Source: Conidiobolus incongruus B7586 (Eukaryota > Entomophthoromycota > Entomophthoromycetes > Entomophthorales > Conidiobolaceae). Taken from it: DNA of 10,336 nucleotides. How positions within the stretch are numbered: position 1 is the stretch's first letter; each line of letters opens with the position of its first letter. A program made the position numbers and the translations under genes. The stretch lies in contig JNEM01013374.1 in the NCBI GenBank assembly GCA_000697335.1, positions 1 to 10,336 on the forward strand, given 5' to 3'. Under the pieces are notes generated by a model. It was not told where the DNA came from. It did not search any database and was given only the letters and a program-made list of their open reading frames with translations. This document shows, one piece after another, positions 1-9,386 of this stretch.

Positions 1-263
1 ATAGGGTGCTTTTCAATATAATTTTTTACTTTATTAATAATTGGAAGAGTGACAGTTGAAATTGGTCTTCCAGATTTTGGCAAGTTTTGGGTAGTTTCTC
101 TCCCAGCCTTAAAGTAATTTACCCAGCGATAAATTGTTGATTTAGATAATGCTTCATTACCAAAAGCTGTTTGTAAATTTTGAATGATTTTAGAGGGTTT
201 GTGGTTAAGTTTTACTGATACTAAAATAAAAGACTTTTGATGGTCACTATTTGGTTTAAGCAT
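1..263 (-). CDS. Mariner transposase, N-terminal DNA-binding part (partial)
   Basis: The reading frame starts at ATG (263-261) and stays open for 87 codons to the window edge, beginning MLKPNSDHQKS. Residues about 38-67 carry the second helix-turn-helix of mariner transposases: ALSKSTIYRWVNYFKAGRE, followed by a SGRP motif at 64-67. In Mos1-like proteins this block (ALS..T...WF.RFK.G....D..RSGRP) binds the terminal inverted repeat. The first catalytic Asp would fall near residue 160, beyond the left edge, so catalysis cannot be judged. The start is supported because B and C have an ATG at the matching place, about 155 bases inside the repeat. No stop or frameshift is visible. Among the copies here this is the best candidate for a functional gene, but only about a quarter of it is in view. 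Confidence 0.8.
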   Translation of the reverse strand, partial: MLKPNSDHQKSFILVSVKLNHKPSKIIQNLQTAFGNEALSKSTIYRWVNYFKAGRETTQNLPKSGRPISTVTLPIINKVKNYIEKHP

Positions 264-318
264 GATTAAATTAAACAACTAATTTTAAAAAATTCATTTT
301 TTAATCAAAAAAATTATT

Positions 319-339
319 ATATATATATATATATATATA
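319..339. repeat. (AT)n microsatellite in the leader of mariner A
   Basis: A 21-base AT dinucleotide run lies in the untranslated leader between the transposase start and the terminal repeat of copy A. Shorter AT runs occur at the matching place in B (about 1656-1667) and C (about 9268-9280). The tract therefore seems to belong to the element family and to vary in length between copies. Confidence 0.85.
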
Positions 340-421
340 ATTCAAAACTATTTATTTTCCTATTTGTTTTGTATATATTTGCTTATTTGAAACTAATAAT
401 ATGTTTGAAAAATTGGAAATT

Positions 422-454
422 AAAAAATTTCCCATTTCTTTGATTCCATGGTAA
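422..454 (-). repeat. Terminal inverted repeat, 5' end of mariner A
   Basis: Read on the minus strand from the outside this 33-base end starts TTACCATGG and contains AAATGGGAAATTTTTT. The right end of B (1749-1781) and the left end of C (9197-9229) have the same length, and the inner AAATTTTTT is shared. The 3'-type end of D (10009-10040) starts TTAC and contains AATGGGAATTTTTT. A TA at 455-456 follows directly. The outer limit is inferred from these comparisons and from the TA rule of mariner insertion. Confidence 0.7.
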
Positions 455-472
455 TAATAATATTTGCTCATA

Positions 473-504
473 TTAATGCAAAAATTAAATAATAGCACAA
501 TTTT
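473..504 (+). repeat. Terminal inverted repeat, 3' end of mariner B
   Basis: This end starts TTAATGC just after TA (471-472). It was placed by matching its distance from the transposase C-terminus to the same distance in copy D. About 19 of 32 bases agree with D's end at 10009-10040, so it is the weakest of the repeats called here. Confidence 0.55.
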
Positions 505-521
505 AAAAATTAAAATTAAAC

Positions 522-539
522 AAATAAATAAATAAATAA
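522..539. repeat. Short AAAT microsatellite
   Basis: Four to five AAAT/AATA units lie in the 3' untranslated part of mariner B, between its end repeat and the transposase stop. The matching part of copy D has only a loosely similar AAATAAATAAA stretch (about 10050), so the tract probably grew by slippage. Confidence 0.75.
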
Positions 540-567
540 TATATAAAAATTAATGAATAAAATAAAA

Positions 568-1593
568 TCAATAGCTTCTTTTATTATTAATAACTTCTTT
601 CTATACTTTTAGTAAACTTCTAATATGTAAAAAACAGTTCTTTTTATTAGGGACTGAAATTTAATATTTTATAAATCTATTTAATTTGTTTGCAGGAATT
701 TTTTTCCTATAAGCTGTTTTTTAATTATCTAAAACAATTACAATCACATAGGTTATAATCAGGTGAATATACTTAATATAGTAACTCCTTTTAATTTTTT
801 TTATAAAAAATCCTTTATAATTTTAAATTTTTATATTTTGCAATTATCATGCAAAAATAATAGGTGTTTTTAATTTATAATAAGAACACCATTTAGAAAT
901 TATTTTATTTAATAAATAATATATTACTTATTATTAATTAATTCTTCTTAAGATATTAAATAAGAAAACTATATATTATTATAATCTATTAAAATAATTA
1001 ACATTGATTTATATTTAAAGTACTTATTTATTAGAATTTATAGAGAGGATTGATTTAGCTTAACTTAATATTTTTTTTAATTTTACGTAAAAGATTATAT
1101 AGTTAAATTTAAAATTCATCAATTATAAATATTTATTGTAAAAAGCTTTGTTTTTAGTTATACTTTAATAAGTTTATTTTAGCTATAGTTACTCTAGTTT
1201 TCTTTGAGGCTTTTGTTAAAATAAAAGATATTAATATTATATTTTTATTAATTAATCTAAATTTAAACATAAATATAACATACTTATATAATTAATATTA
1301 AATTACTTTAATAGTTCTATAACAGAAATAAAAATATAATTCTTAATATATTTTTTTATTCTATTATTAAATAAAAGAGTAATAATAGAAATTAGTCTTT
1401 TAGATTTTGGTAAATTTTGAATAATGTCCCTTCTAGCTTTAAAATCACAAATCTAGCAATATATGGTAGTTTTAGATAAAACACCATCTTTAAAAGTTAT
1501 TTACAAGTTTTAGATGATTTTAGAGGGTTTATGGTTAAGTTTTAAAGATACAAAAATAAAAGCCTTTTGATAATAATAATCTAGTTTAAACAT
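568..1593 (-). pseudogene. Mariner (DD34D) transposase pseudogene of copy B
   Basis: This is a dead transposase gene of about 342 codons, the usual mariner length of about 345. It starts at ATG 1593-1591 (MFKLDYYYQKAF). The helix-turn-helix domain aligns with that of copy A, but stops stand at codons 28, 31 and 47; codon 47 is the Trp codon of A. The first catalytic Asp (GATGAA, 1115-1120) is still Asp, but it has lost frame with the ATG, so at least one frameshift lies between. The HDN motif with the second Asp is at 843-851. The SPDYNLCD motif holds the third Asp at 743-745, about 34 codons on, which is the DD34D spacing of true mariners. A further frameshift lies between HDN and SPD. A TAG stands near the C-terminus (601-603), at the same place as in D, and TGA ends the gene at 568-570. 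Confidence 0.85.
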
Positions 1594-1748
1594 AATTTAA
1601 TTTAAGTTTAAATTTTAAAATCAAAATAATTTAACAAAAAAAATAATTAAAATTAAATATATATATAGTTTAAAAATATTTATTTTTTATATATTTTATA
1701 AATATAAAATCTTTCAAAATATATAATATGTTTAAAAGATTAGAAATT

Positions 1749-1781
1749 AAAAAATTTATCATTTTTTGATTTGTTTACTAA
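1749..1781 (-). repeat. Terminal inverted repeat, 5' end of mariner B
   Basis: On the minus strand this 33-base end starts TTAGTAAAC and finishes in AAATTTTTT, colinear without gaps with the end of A (422-454) and of C (9197-9229). TA follows at 1782-1783. Bases differing from A include G-to-A changes in the ATGGG block. Confidence 0.7.
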
Positions 1782-1811
1782 TAATAATAAAGTTATTTAT
1801 TATAATTATAG

Positions 1812-2309
1812 TGTTAATATTTGGTAAAATATTTTATTACTTTATAATATCTAATACCAACAAGTATTTTAATAGTTAAACTACTTTTATAATTTTATTT
1901 GATGTTGACATCCCTTTTAATTCACTTATATACAACAAAATCTCACTTGTTATTTATAGTAATTACTTTAATATTGATAAATTTTAACCTTTTAGAAGGT
2001 GAGTTATAATTTATAAATCACCATAGATATATAACTTTAGTTATAATCATTATAATAGAGATCTCTTTTTCCATCATAAATTGAATAAATTATTTAAATC
2101 TTTAATTTATTACTTATCAAGTAGTGATTATGTTAAAAACCAAGATAACATCAAATCTTTATAATTTAGGTTAAAGATATTATGGATATTTGTAATTTAT
2201 AAGCAATCTACTTTATTAGTACTTGTCCCTACTTCTTAATATATCTAGCAGGTATAATATTCAACTTTTACTTAAATCCTTAATATTAAAAAACAACTCA
2301 TTATTAACA
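1812..2309 (+). repeat. 5' LTR of the Ty3/Gypsy element
   Basis: This repeat starts TGTTAATA and ends TATTAACA, a perfect inverted terminal pair with the TG...CA ends usual for LTRs. It aligns with 8050-8536 over its full length except for about 12 extra bases near the start. A block around 2155-2240 (AACATCAAATCTTT ... GCAATCTACTTTATTAGTA) is almost unchanged between the two LTRs. The primer-binding site follows one base later, which supports the right boundary. Confidence 0.85.
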
Positions 2310-2310
2310 A

Positions 2311-2322
2311 TGGTAACACCTA
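2311..2322 (+). other. Candidate tRNA primer-binding site
   Basis: TGGTAACACC begins two bases after the end of the 5' LTR. The TGG start is what a primer-binding site complementary to a tRNA 3' CCA end requires, and TGGTA-CA resembles the initiator-Met tRNA site (TGGTAGCAGA) used by many Ty3/Gypsy elements. Identity of the tRNA is uncertain after so much mutation. Confidence 0.6.
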
Positions 2323-4430
2323 CAAGATTTAGCAAGATTAGATTAAAGCTTAAATCTAAATTACTTTACAATAGCTAAACTAGTATTAGCATTAGAATCC
2401 CTATCCTCTTTAATCAGTAAAGAGCAAATTTAAAAAGATTATAACAAATTAATTTTGTGAAAATTTTACTAGACTCTTTTAAGAACAACTTTCAACTTTT
2501 ATATTCTTAATCTATAGTTAAAGTATAGTTAAAGTTTTTATAAAAAATAAAAGTAACAACACTCTTAACAACTAAAGAGAGCAACTAAACTATAAAATAG
2601 ATATTAAAACCCTCCTTTTGTTCCCTTAAAATTTAACCCCCATAAGAAGCTTTCAATAGGTTTATATAAACCCACAACACTTAGTAAATAAGAATCATTG
2701 GGTTATATATAATGTTAACGCTTAAACTAACAAACTAAGGAAGTTTTTAATAGATGCTAAAGAACAAAAAAACTAGTTAGCTAATACTAATCAAGTAGTT
2801 TATATTATAATAGTCTTAATATACAATATTATATTAGAAGTTATGTTTAAACTTTTAACCTACTAGCAAAACTCTATTGAAAAATAAATTTGTTGAAATT
2901 TATAAGCAACTTAAGAATAATTTTCCACCTAAATTGTAAACTAATGCTTTAACACTAACTACCAAGAAATATTACTAGACTGCTATATTAAAGTAGTTTA
3001 ATAAATTAACAAAAGTATAGAAGAATTTTATAACCATTTATTAAAGATAACATAATAAATTAAATACCCATTTTATATATTTCTAAAAGATAAGTTCTTA
3101 GATAAAATTAAACACTAAATGATAAATATGTTAATTATTTAAAAGGTACCCCTAAATACCTTCTTTAATTATAAAATGCTAGTGATAGCAAAAAAAGCTA
3201 AAGTAAGTTATAAAGCAATAGTTAAAGAAGTTAACTATTGAGTCTAACAAGCTCCTCTAATAAAATCAGTAGAAGGATCTTATAAGAAAAATAAAAGTGA
3301 TAGAAATCAACAATGCTTTATAATTAGCTAGACTTCTCCATCAACTTTAATTCTCCCCTTACTTTTTAATTAAGGAATTAAAGCAAAAAAACTAGTTATT
3401 GAAGATAATCTAGATAATAAACAACTATTAGCTAACACTCACTTATTATAGACTCTAGATAACACTATAAACCTTAAAGTATATATGAAGTTTACTTAGA
3501 TTTTAATGAAGATAGAAAGAAAAGTGTTAGAATACCTAGCACAAATTTTATAAATATTAAACAACTATTATCTGTCTAAAAAAGACAACCCTTGAAAAAA
3601 AAATATTGGTTATAAAACCCCTAAAACTATTAAGTTTTGAATAGTAAGAAAGATATAACAAAAAAAATTTCTAAAGCAAAAATATCAGTTATTTAACAAA
3701 TTATAACCTCTACTAAACTAGTTTGTATAAAGATAGACTTAAATCCTCCTAACTCTCAAATTTTATCAAATCATAAGCAATCTATTAAAATACCTAAGAT
3801 ACCCTTAAAGCAAAAGGAATATCATCTATCATCTTTAAATTAAAAAAATATTTGATTTAGAGAAAGGATTTAACAAAAAGTATGAAAAACCCTTAATCTA
3901 TCTATAAAAGTAAAATAATAAGATTCACCATTGATAATTTAGCATAATACTTCACTAACTTAGATAATAATATCTAACCTATTAGAGTTAACAAAGGGAG
4001 TTAAGAAACAATAGCCATATAATGAAAATTTAATATGATTAAACAAAACTAAAAAGAGACCATATTTAAACAATATTATATATATTAAAAGAAAAGGCAA
4101 ACATAAAAGATTTATCTTTAGAGGGTAAACCCTCAAGGAAATTATTTAAGAGGTTATAAAGACAAAATTTCTAATTAACATTTATAAAGCATTAAATTAT
4201 TAGCTAGGTTTTAATTAAGAGTAGCAAAAAGCTAGTTATCTTATTAAATATATAAAGCAAACAACTAATATAAAAGTAACTCATTAGTACTATACCTTCT
4301 CACTTATTGATAACCTAGTAATATTTTAAGAAAGTGAGTAGGAATATTTTACTGATATTAATATATTATTTCTCCCTAATAAGTCCTGAAGAATAAAAAC
4401 TAAAATCAAAATAGAACTTTTTGATAATAT
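2323..4430 (+). other. Gag and leader region of the Ty3/Gypsy fossil (by position)
   Basis: This stretch lies between the primer-binding site and the first recognisable pol remnant. By family layout it should hold the untranslated leader and gag (capsid and nucleocapsid). I see low-complexity, Lys- and Leu-rich translations broken by many stops, and no capsid or zinc-knuckle motif that I would trust. It is about 2.1 kb, somewhat longer than leader plus gag in many Ty3 elements, so an extra insertion or the start of protease may be included. The call rests on position, not on motif. Confidence 0.45.
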
Positions 4431-5000
4431 TTATCTTAGTGTTAACTTTAACACAAAAGAAGAAAAGGGTTATGATAAAATTAAAATATTAGTTGAAATT
4501 TTCATAAAGAGTAGTGAACACTTTATTCTCCTAGTTGTAAACACCATTAATGAATTTAAAACTATCTTAGCAAGCACTAAGCTTGCTACTATTAAGGCAC
4601 ATTATATTTTTTTCCCTAAGCTAAAATTATAGGAATAATTTTCTAGTTAGATCAATACCTACTAAAGGTAAATCTTAAGTTCTACCTTAAAATTCACATC
4701 TAGTTAAAAAAAGTTGATTCAAAAACCTTTATTGATTATAGAGATAGTATAAATATAATCTCTAAGAATATAGCAAAAGTTTTAAAGATAGCTTATTATA
4801 AAAATCTCACAATGAGTTACTAAACAATAACTCACTAAGAAATAAAAACTAAAGGTGGAATTAATACTTTTATGTTTAATATTTAAAATATTCCTTTTGA
4901 GGTAAATTTCTAGGTTATTAATTCACCAACTATTTATATTTTGCTAGGTCATTTGTTTTTGCAAAAGGAGAAAATCTTAACTGATTAAACTACTGGTATT
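4431..5000 (+). other. Aspartic protease remnant of the Ty3/Gypsy fossil
   Basis: A short single-frame piece around 4870-4975 reads NIPFEVNF, then SPTIYILLG near 4922-4949. This resembles the C-terminal part of retropepsin-like proteases in Ty3/Gypsy polyproteins, where an (I/L)LGRPFL-type motif follows the domain. The active-site DTG/DSG was not recognised. The left limit is approximate. The piece lies about 450 bases ahead of the reverse transcriptase, as expected. Confidence 0.55.
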
Positions 5001-5329
5001 TTTGTTATTTTTTAAAATAATAAACCTCAATACTTTTAGGCTATTATTAATTAAAAAAAATACCAGGATGATAAAATTAAAATTAATCTTTTGTTAACCT
5101 TTTACTTAATAATACCTATAGAACAAAGCTTTTCTCTTGAAAAAGAAGGAGAGCTTGAAAAATTAGAATATAATATTTTCTTAAGTCTTGATAGAAAGAA
5201 AATAGCAATGTTTTTACATTATTAAATTAATCTAGTAGTATTCTCACTTTATAAACTCTTTGGTACAAATACTATTGAATTCCCTATTCCACTAATATTT
5301 AATATACATACTTTAAAAAAACATAGAAC

Positions 5330-5945
5330 TTCTAGAATCCTAGTTTTCTAACAAGGTAAAGTAAAGGAAGAAATGGGAAAATTTTTTAAAAGGAAAATTA
5401 TTGAAGATACTAATTCTCAATAAAGTTTTAAAATAGTTATTATATTTAAGAAAAATGGAAAAATGAGAATATATGTGAATTTTACCCTAATTAATAAAAT
5501 TACTGTTGAAAACCTTTATCCTCTATTATTAGTTTAAGACTTGTTGGATTTATTATAACAAAAAGTTATCTTTTTATCTTTTAATCTTCTCTCAAGTTAT
5601 TATTAAATTAAGGTAAAAAGATAGATAGACATAAAACTACTTTTAATATTATATGAGGTTGATATTAATATAACTAACTTTTATTTAACTTGGTTAACAT
5701 TTTAACATTCTTCTAATAATTTATAAATAGCATCTATTATGAGTATATTAGGTATTTTATATTTATCTATTTAAATAATATCTTTATCTTCTCAAAAACA
5801 ATTAAGAAATACTTGACATATTTAGATAAAGTGTTTGTAGTATTATAAAAAATAAATTATATATTAATATAAAGAAATACACTTTGAGTTTCTATTAAAT
5901 TTAATACTTAGGTTATTATATATCTAAAGGTATAATTACACCTAA
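5330..5945 (+). other. Reverse transcriptase remnant of the Ty3/Gypsy fossil
   Basis: Single-frame pieces match successive blocks of the Ty3/Gypsy reverse transcriptase. The MRIYVNFTLINKITVENLYP piece (about 5464-5522) corresponds to the block written WRMCVDYRALNKVTIKNRYP in the family. The LSF-L-SYY region follows at about 5575-5605. The catalytic YxDD block is near 5763-5795, and SKTIKKYLTYLDKVF (about 5790-5840) is the palm segment after it. In life the domain copies element RNA into DNA in the particle. The remnant is badly decayed and non-functional. Block order and spacing leave little doubt about the family. Confidence 0.82.
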
Positions 5946-5989
5946 TGAATCTAACACTAAGAAGATTAAAGTTTTAAATTCCCTAACTA

Positions 5990-6480
5990 ATATAGCAAGG
6001 CTTTATTTTTGTTAAGAGCTACTAGTTATTATAAAGATTTTATAAGAAGCTATTCTTATATAGCTTGTTTTTTAACTATATTAATTAAGAAGGATATCCC
6101 CTATGTTTAAACATTAGAATATAATGAAGCTTATAGTAGATTAAAAGAAAAACTTATCTTATACCTATTATTATATATCTTAAGATTTAACCATCTATTT
6201 ATTCTAATTATAAATACTTTAGACTATATGGTAAGAGTTGTTTTAAGTTAATATAGTAATGATTACAAAGAATATCTTGTGAGATACTAATTAAAACAAT
6301 TCTCACCAGCTTAAAAAAATATAATACTATTATAAAAAAAAGCTTAACTATTGTTATTGCTATTTAACATTTCTATTATTATCTAATAAGCTAAGCATTC
6401 TATATCATCATAAATCACCAACCAGCTAAATCTTTCTTGGAAAGTTTTAACCCCTCCCCCCAATAAACTTATTTGATAAT
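5990..6480 (+). other. RNase H and connection remnant of the Ty3/Gypsy fossil
   Basis: The connection between reverse transcriptase and RNase H is visible at about 6005-6095, where ATSYYKDFIRSYSYIA matches the family's LxxYYRRFIxNYSxIA block and is followed by a LIKKD piece. The RNase H domain itself, which removes RNA from the RNA/DNA hybrid, should begin near 6180-6225. Only its first strand region is suggestive, and acidic active-site residues cannot be assigned. The placement follows from order and spacing. Confidence 0.65.
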
Positions 6481-6829
6481 AAAGCTCTCAGCTTATAATT
6501 ATATTATAATATATAAAAAAGGGAAGAAACATGTTAATGTTGACTTTTTTAGTAGAATTAAAACAAACCTATATTTAACCTAATTTATAAAAGATACCTA
6601 ATCTTAAACAAGAGGATATAAACTTCATTTAAAGAAAATATTTAATTATTTGCAATTTTTTATAAAATACCTTAAGTATAAAAAAACCTAAGTTAAACAA
6701 AGGGCAGTTATAAACTATTTTATCTAAAATAAACAATCGGTTTTCAATCAACATCAATCTAATAGTTAATTATATAGAATTATCCCTAAGATTTCTGAAA
6801 GGAAAGAAAAAATAGAAATCACTTATTTA

Positions 6830-7770
6830 AAAGATAGGTATTATAGTTATAAAGTTACTTACAAAAGGTTTCAACTTTATTATTAATAGCTTAAACAAGC
6901 TACTCAACTAAAAAATTTTATTTAAATATATAAAATTTGCTAATAATTCAAATATTATACCTTAAAAAAACCTAAACAAATTATAAAACCTCCCAATTAA
7001 ATCTTTAATCACTAATATTTAAACTATATTAACCCTTTTAAACTAACCAAAAGAAGATATAGATATATTCTAGTAATAGTTGAAAATGTAACCAAATAGG
7101 TAATTGCAATTTTAACCAAAGAATATATAGTGTTAATTATTGCCAAGCTCTTTTATTATAAAGTAATCAATGTTTATAATCCTTTAATAAAAGTAGTAAC
7201 TAATAATAGTTATTATTTTATAAAAGATTACAAGTAGTTATATAATATTTTATTAGTATATCATATTAATACAATAACTTATTATCTTTAAACTAATAAT
7301 AAAGTAAAAAAGTTTAATCAAACATTAATTGAATCTTTTGTTAAATAGTGTGAAGAAACCAAATCTTCTTAGGATAGAGAAATCCCTTAGGTAATTTAGA
7401 ATTATTATACTAAAGTTTATTCTACTATAGGATATATACCTTTTTATTTAATATTTAACACTATGCTTAAAGAACTCTTATCATTACAATTAAAACTTAT
7501 GTTAGTTGAAAAATATTATATTAAGGTTAAAAAGCTAGAGAATTTTTATTATATTCACACCTCTTTTTTTAAAAAACAAGAGCTGAAATAATATCCTAAA
7601 CTCTTAGAAAAAAAGTTTAAAAGAGGTTAAGCAATAATATTAATTAACCTTTACAAGGTTTAAAAAAATCAATCTAAGTTATTACCTAGAAGACTTTTGG
7701 GTTATAAAATAGTAAACTCTAATAAAAAAAGAGCTTATAAAGTAACACTCCCTAGTGAGTATAGTAAATA
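6830..7770 (+). other. Integrase remnant of the Ty3/Gypsy fossil
   Basis: Remains of a retroviral-type integrase follow RNase H. A zinc-binding (HHCC-like) region is suggested at about 6860-6965, ending in a C..C-type piece near 6935. The start of the catalytic core is near 7025-7100 (KRRYRYILVIVENVTK, matching the family's RGNRYILVAVDYVTKW). A C-terminal beta-rich piece at about 7675-7760 resembles the GPY/F-type module that follows the core in many Ty3/Gypsy integrases. I see no convincing chromodomain. Its place after RNase H is the strongest evidence for Ty3/Gypsy rather than Copia. Confidence 0.75.
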
Positions 7771-8049
7771 AGTTAATTAAGATCAGATCTATATTTACTG
7801 AGAACCTAATATTAAAGCAAGCAATTTACATAGACTTTAGATAACCTTAATTTGCTATATATTATTATCTTAAGTTTTATAATTAGAGTTTCTTAGCAAA
7901 ATCTATAAATTTCTTATTAACATTATATAACTATTATCTATTTTTACCTTTTACTAATAATTAATATATCTAAATATTTTAATTTTTATTTTAAGTTCAA
8001 TATAAAAATTTCTTGATTTATTTATTATTCAACTCAAATATAAATTTTG

Positions 8050-8536
8050 TGTTAAGATTAGAAATAACTTAAGATATTATTACCAGCAAGTATTTTAATA
8101 ATTAAGCTATTTTTATAATATTATTAGATATTGACATCCCTTTTAATTTACTTATATATAGCAAAGCCTAAATTGTTATCTATAGTTGTTATTTAGATAT
8201 TAATAAACTTTAACCTTCTAGAAAGTAAGTTATAATCTATAAATTACTATAGATATATAACTTTAGTTACAACTATCATAATAAAAATATCTATTTTTAT
8301 CATAAATATATTAGATTACTCAAATCTTTAAGTTATTACTTATCAACTAGTAATTATATCAAGAACTAAAATAACATCAAATCTTTGTAATTTTTGGTTA
8401 AAGATATTGTGGATATTTGTGATTTATAAGCAATCTACTTTATTAGTATTTGTCCCTACTACTTAATATATCTAACAAATATAACATTCAACTTTTACCT
8501 AAATCCTTAATACTAAGAAATAACTCATTGTTAATA
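8050..8536 (+). repeat. 3' LTR of the Ty3/Gypsy element
   Basis: This repeat starts TGTTAAGA and ends TGTTAATA; the terminal CA of the 5' copy appears here as TA. It is about 85% identical to 1812-2309. The strongest agreement is at about 8380-8470. I see no clear purine-rich tract directly before it, although one is expected as the plus-strand primer; it may have decayed, or the left boundary may be a few bases off. Confidence 0.82.
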
Positions 8537-9196
8537 TATATTAATATAAACCTTTTGAGTTTAATTTTATTAATTTTTTTATAATATAACCAAAATAAAT
8601 TTGTGTCCTTTTAATTAATTTTATAAATATATAATTAAAATATTCAAATTTATTTTAAACTAAAATTAATTTATAAATAATATTACTAACTAAAAAATAT
8701 AAGATTAAGGGTAGTTAAAAATTATCAAAAGATATTTAAATATAACATCAAATTCTTATTTTATTGAGTTGTTAATATATTTAATTATTAAGCTACCTTC
8801 TTAAGTAGATAAAAATAATTTTAAAATAATTAAAGAAAAGATAATATAATTATAATAACAAATATAAACTAAAACACTAACAAGTTTATGTATAAAATAA
8901 TTAGTTAAAATAAATAATAAGATAATATTTAAAAATAAAGATTAATAAAATAAATTAATTACCAGAATATACTTAATTTTAAATGGTTTAATAAATTAGA
9001 TTTTTTTGATATATATATTTTGATTTGTATAGTCATTAGTCTATTGGAATTTTTTAAATTAGTTTAAAATTTATTAACATATTTTAAAAAAAATGATTTT
9101 AAGGTTATTTTAATATTATATATATTTGATTTATAGTTAATAAATTAAGTTATTTGAAGATTACACTAATATTGTTTTTTTAAAAGATATTTATTA
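8537..9196. other. AT-rich spacer without recognisable gene
   Basis: These 660 bases between the 3' LTR and mariner C hold no open frame of note, no second LTR and no mariner coding block that I can recognise. The stretch is almost pure A and T with short homopolymer and AT runs. It may be heavily mutated repeat sequence or ancient intergenic DNA. TA at 9195-9196 is the target site of mariner C. Confidence 0.7.
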
Positions 9197-9229
9197 TTAG
9201 TATAGAAATTAAGAAATAGTAAATTTTTT
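9197..9229 (+). repeat. Terminal inverted repeat, 5' end of mariner C
   Basis: The end starts TTAGTATAG and closes with AAATTTTTT. It is colinear without gaps with the minus-strand ends of A (422-454) and B (1749-1781), and is preceded by TA at 9195-9196. Confidence 0.72.
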
Positions 9230-9386
9230 AATTTCTGATCTTTCAAACATATTATATGTTTTGAAAAATTATATATATATAAAATATATAGGAAAATAAA
9301 TATTTTCATACTATGCATATATATTTAGTTTTTATTATTTTTTTATTAAAATATTTTGATTTTAAAATTTATACTTAAATTTAATT

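Larger units (their letters stand above)
1..454 (-). mobile_element. Mariner-type DNA transposon copy A, 5' part (runs off left edge)
   Basis: This is the 5' end of a Tc1/mariner-superfamily element read on the minus strand. Its outer terminal inverted repeat is at 422-454 and is followed by TA at 455-456, the target duplicated by this superfamily. An untranslated leader of about 158 bases (264-421) separates the repeat from the transposase start at 263; copies B and C have leaders of almost the same length. The transposase N-terminus (1-263) is open to the window edge. Compared with B and C it keeps Gln codons as CAA, the Trp codon TGG and a CpG, so it is much less mutated and probably younger or spared. 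The 3' half lies outside the window, so I cannot say whether the copy is whole. Confidence 0.85.
473..1781 (-). mobile_element. Mariner-type DNA transposon copy B, full length but inactive
   Basis: This is a complete-length, decayed mariner of 1309 bases on the minus strand. Its right (5') end, 1749-1781, matches the ends of A and C. Its left (3') end, 473-504, matches the end of D at about 19 of 32 positions. TA flanks both sides (471-472 and 1782-1783). The leader is 1594-1748 and the dead transposase gene is 568-1593. It lies 18 bases from the end of copy A, in the same orientation. Over 905-1781 it pairs with copy C (9197-10008) in inverted orientation. Most differences from A and D are C-to-T or G-to-A. 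Confidence 0.85.
1812..8536 (+). mobile_element. Ty3/Gypsy LTR retrotransposon, decayed fossil copy
   Basis: This is a 6.7 kb LTR element on the plus strand. Two direct repeats of about 490 bases (1812-2309 and 8050-8536) bound an internal region that starts with a candidate primer-binding site. Recognisable remains run in the order protease, reverse transcriptase, RNase H, integrase, which is the Ty3/Gypsy (Metaviridae) order; in Copia elements integrase comes first. The element is broken throughout, with many dozens of in-frame stops and shifts, and cannot be active. The flanking five bases are TATAG on the left and TATAT on the right, perhaps a mutated target duplication. The two LTRs are about 85% identical by eye, and most differences are transitions. 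If the mutation process was RIP-like, a molecular clock would overestimate the age. It landed 28 bases beyond the TA flank of mariner B. Confidence 0.88.

Noticed and set aside
319-339. AT run considered as a replication origin or promoter TATA region.
   Set aside because: It lies inside the mariner leader, occurs in shortened form in B and C, and has no accompanying signal. A slipping microsatellite carried by the element is the simpler reading.
2323-4430. Short open frames in the gag region and in the spacer as possible small genes.
   Set aside because: They are brief, low-complexity and AT-driven, with no ribosome or splice context and no recognisable motif. Such frames are expected by chance in this base composition.
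5464-5620. TAA and TAG codons often stand where the reverse transcriptase family has Gln, as if these codons encoded Gln (a ciliate-type code).
   Set aside because: In the better preserved mariner copies A and D, Gln is written CAA and CAG at places where B or C has TAA. Other changes (Trp to stop, Asp to Asn, Gly to Ser, His to Tyr) point the same way as C-to-T and G-to-A mutation. Mutation of a standard-code gene explains all of it. A host gene with in-frame TAA would be needed to revive the idea.
1812-8536. Considered Copia (Ty1) or an endogenous retrovirus with an envelope gene.
   Set aside because: Integrase remains follow RNase H, which excludes the Copia order. Between the integrase remnant and the 3' LTR there are only about 280 bases, with no sign of an envelope-like reading frame.
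8769-8800. A piece reading TGTTAATATATT with ATTATTAAGCTAC resembles the start of the LTR and could be a solo LTR remnant.
   Set aside because: The likeness is short, AT-rich and does not continue into the well conserved LTR blocks (GACATCCCTTTT, GCAATCTACTTTATTAG), so chance is more likely.
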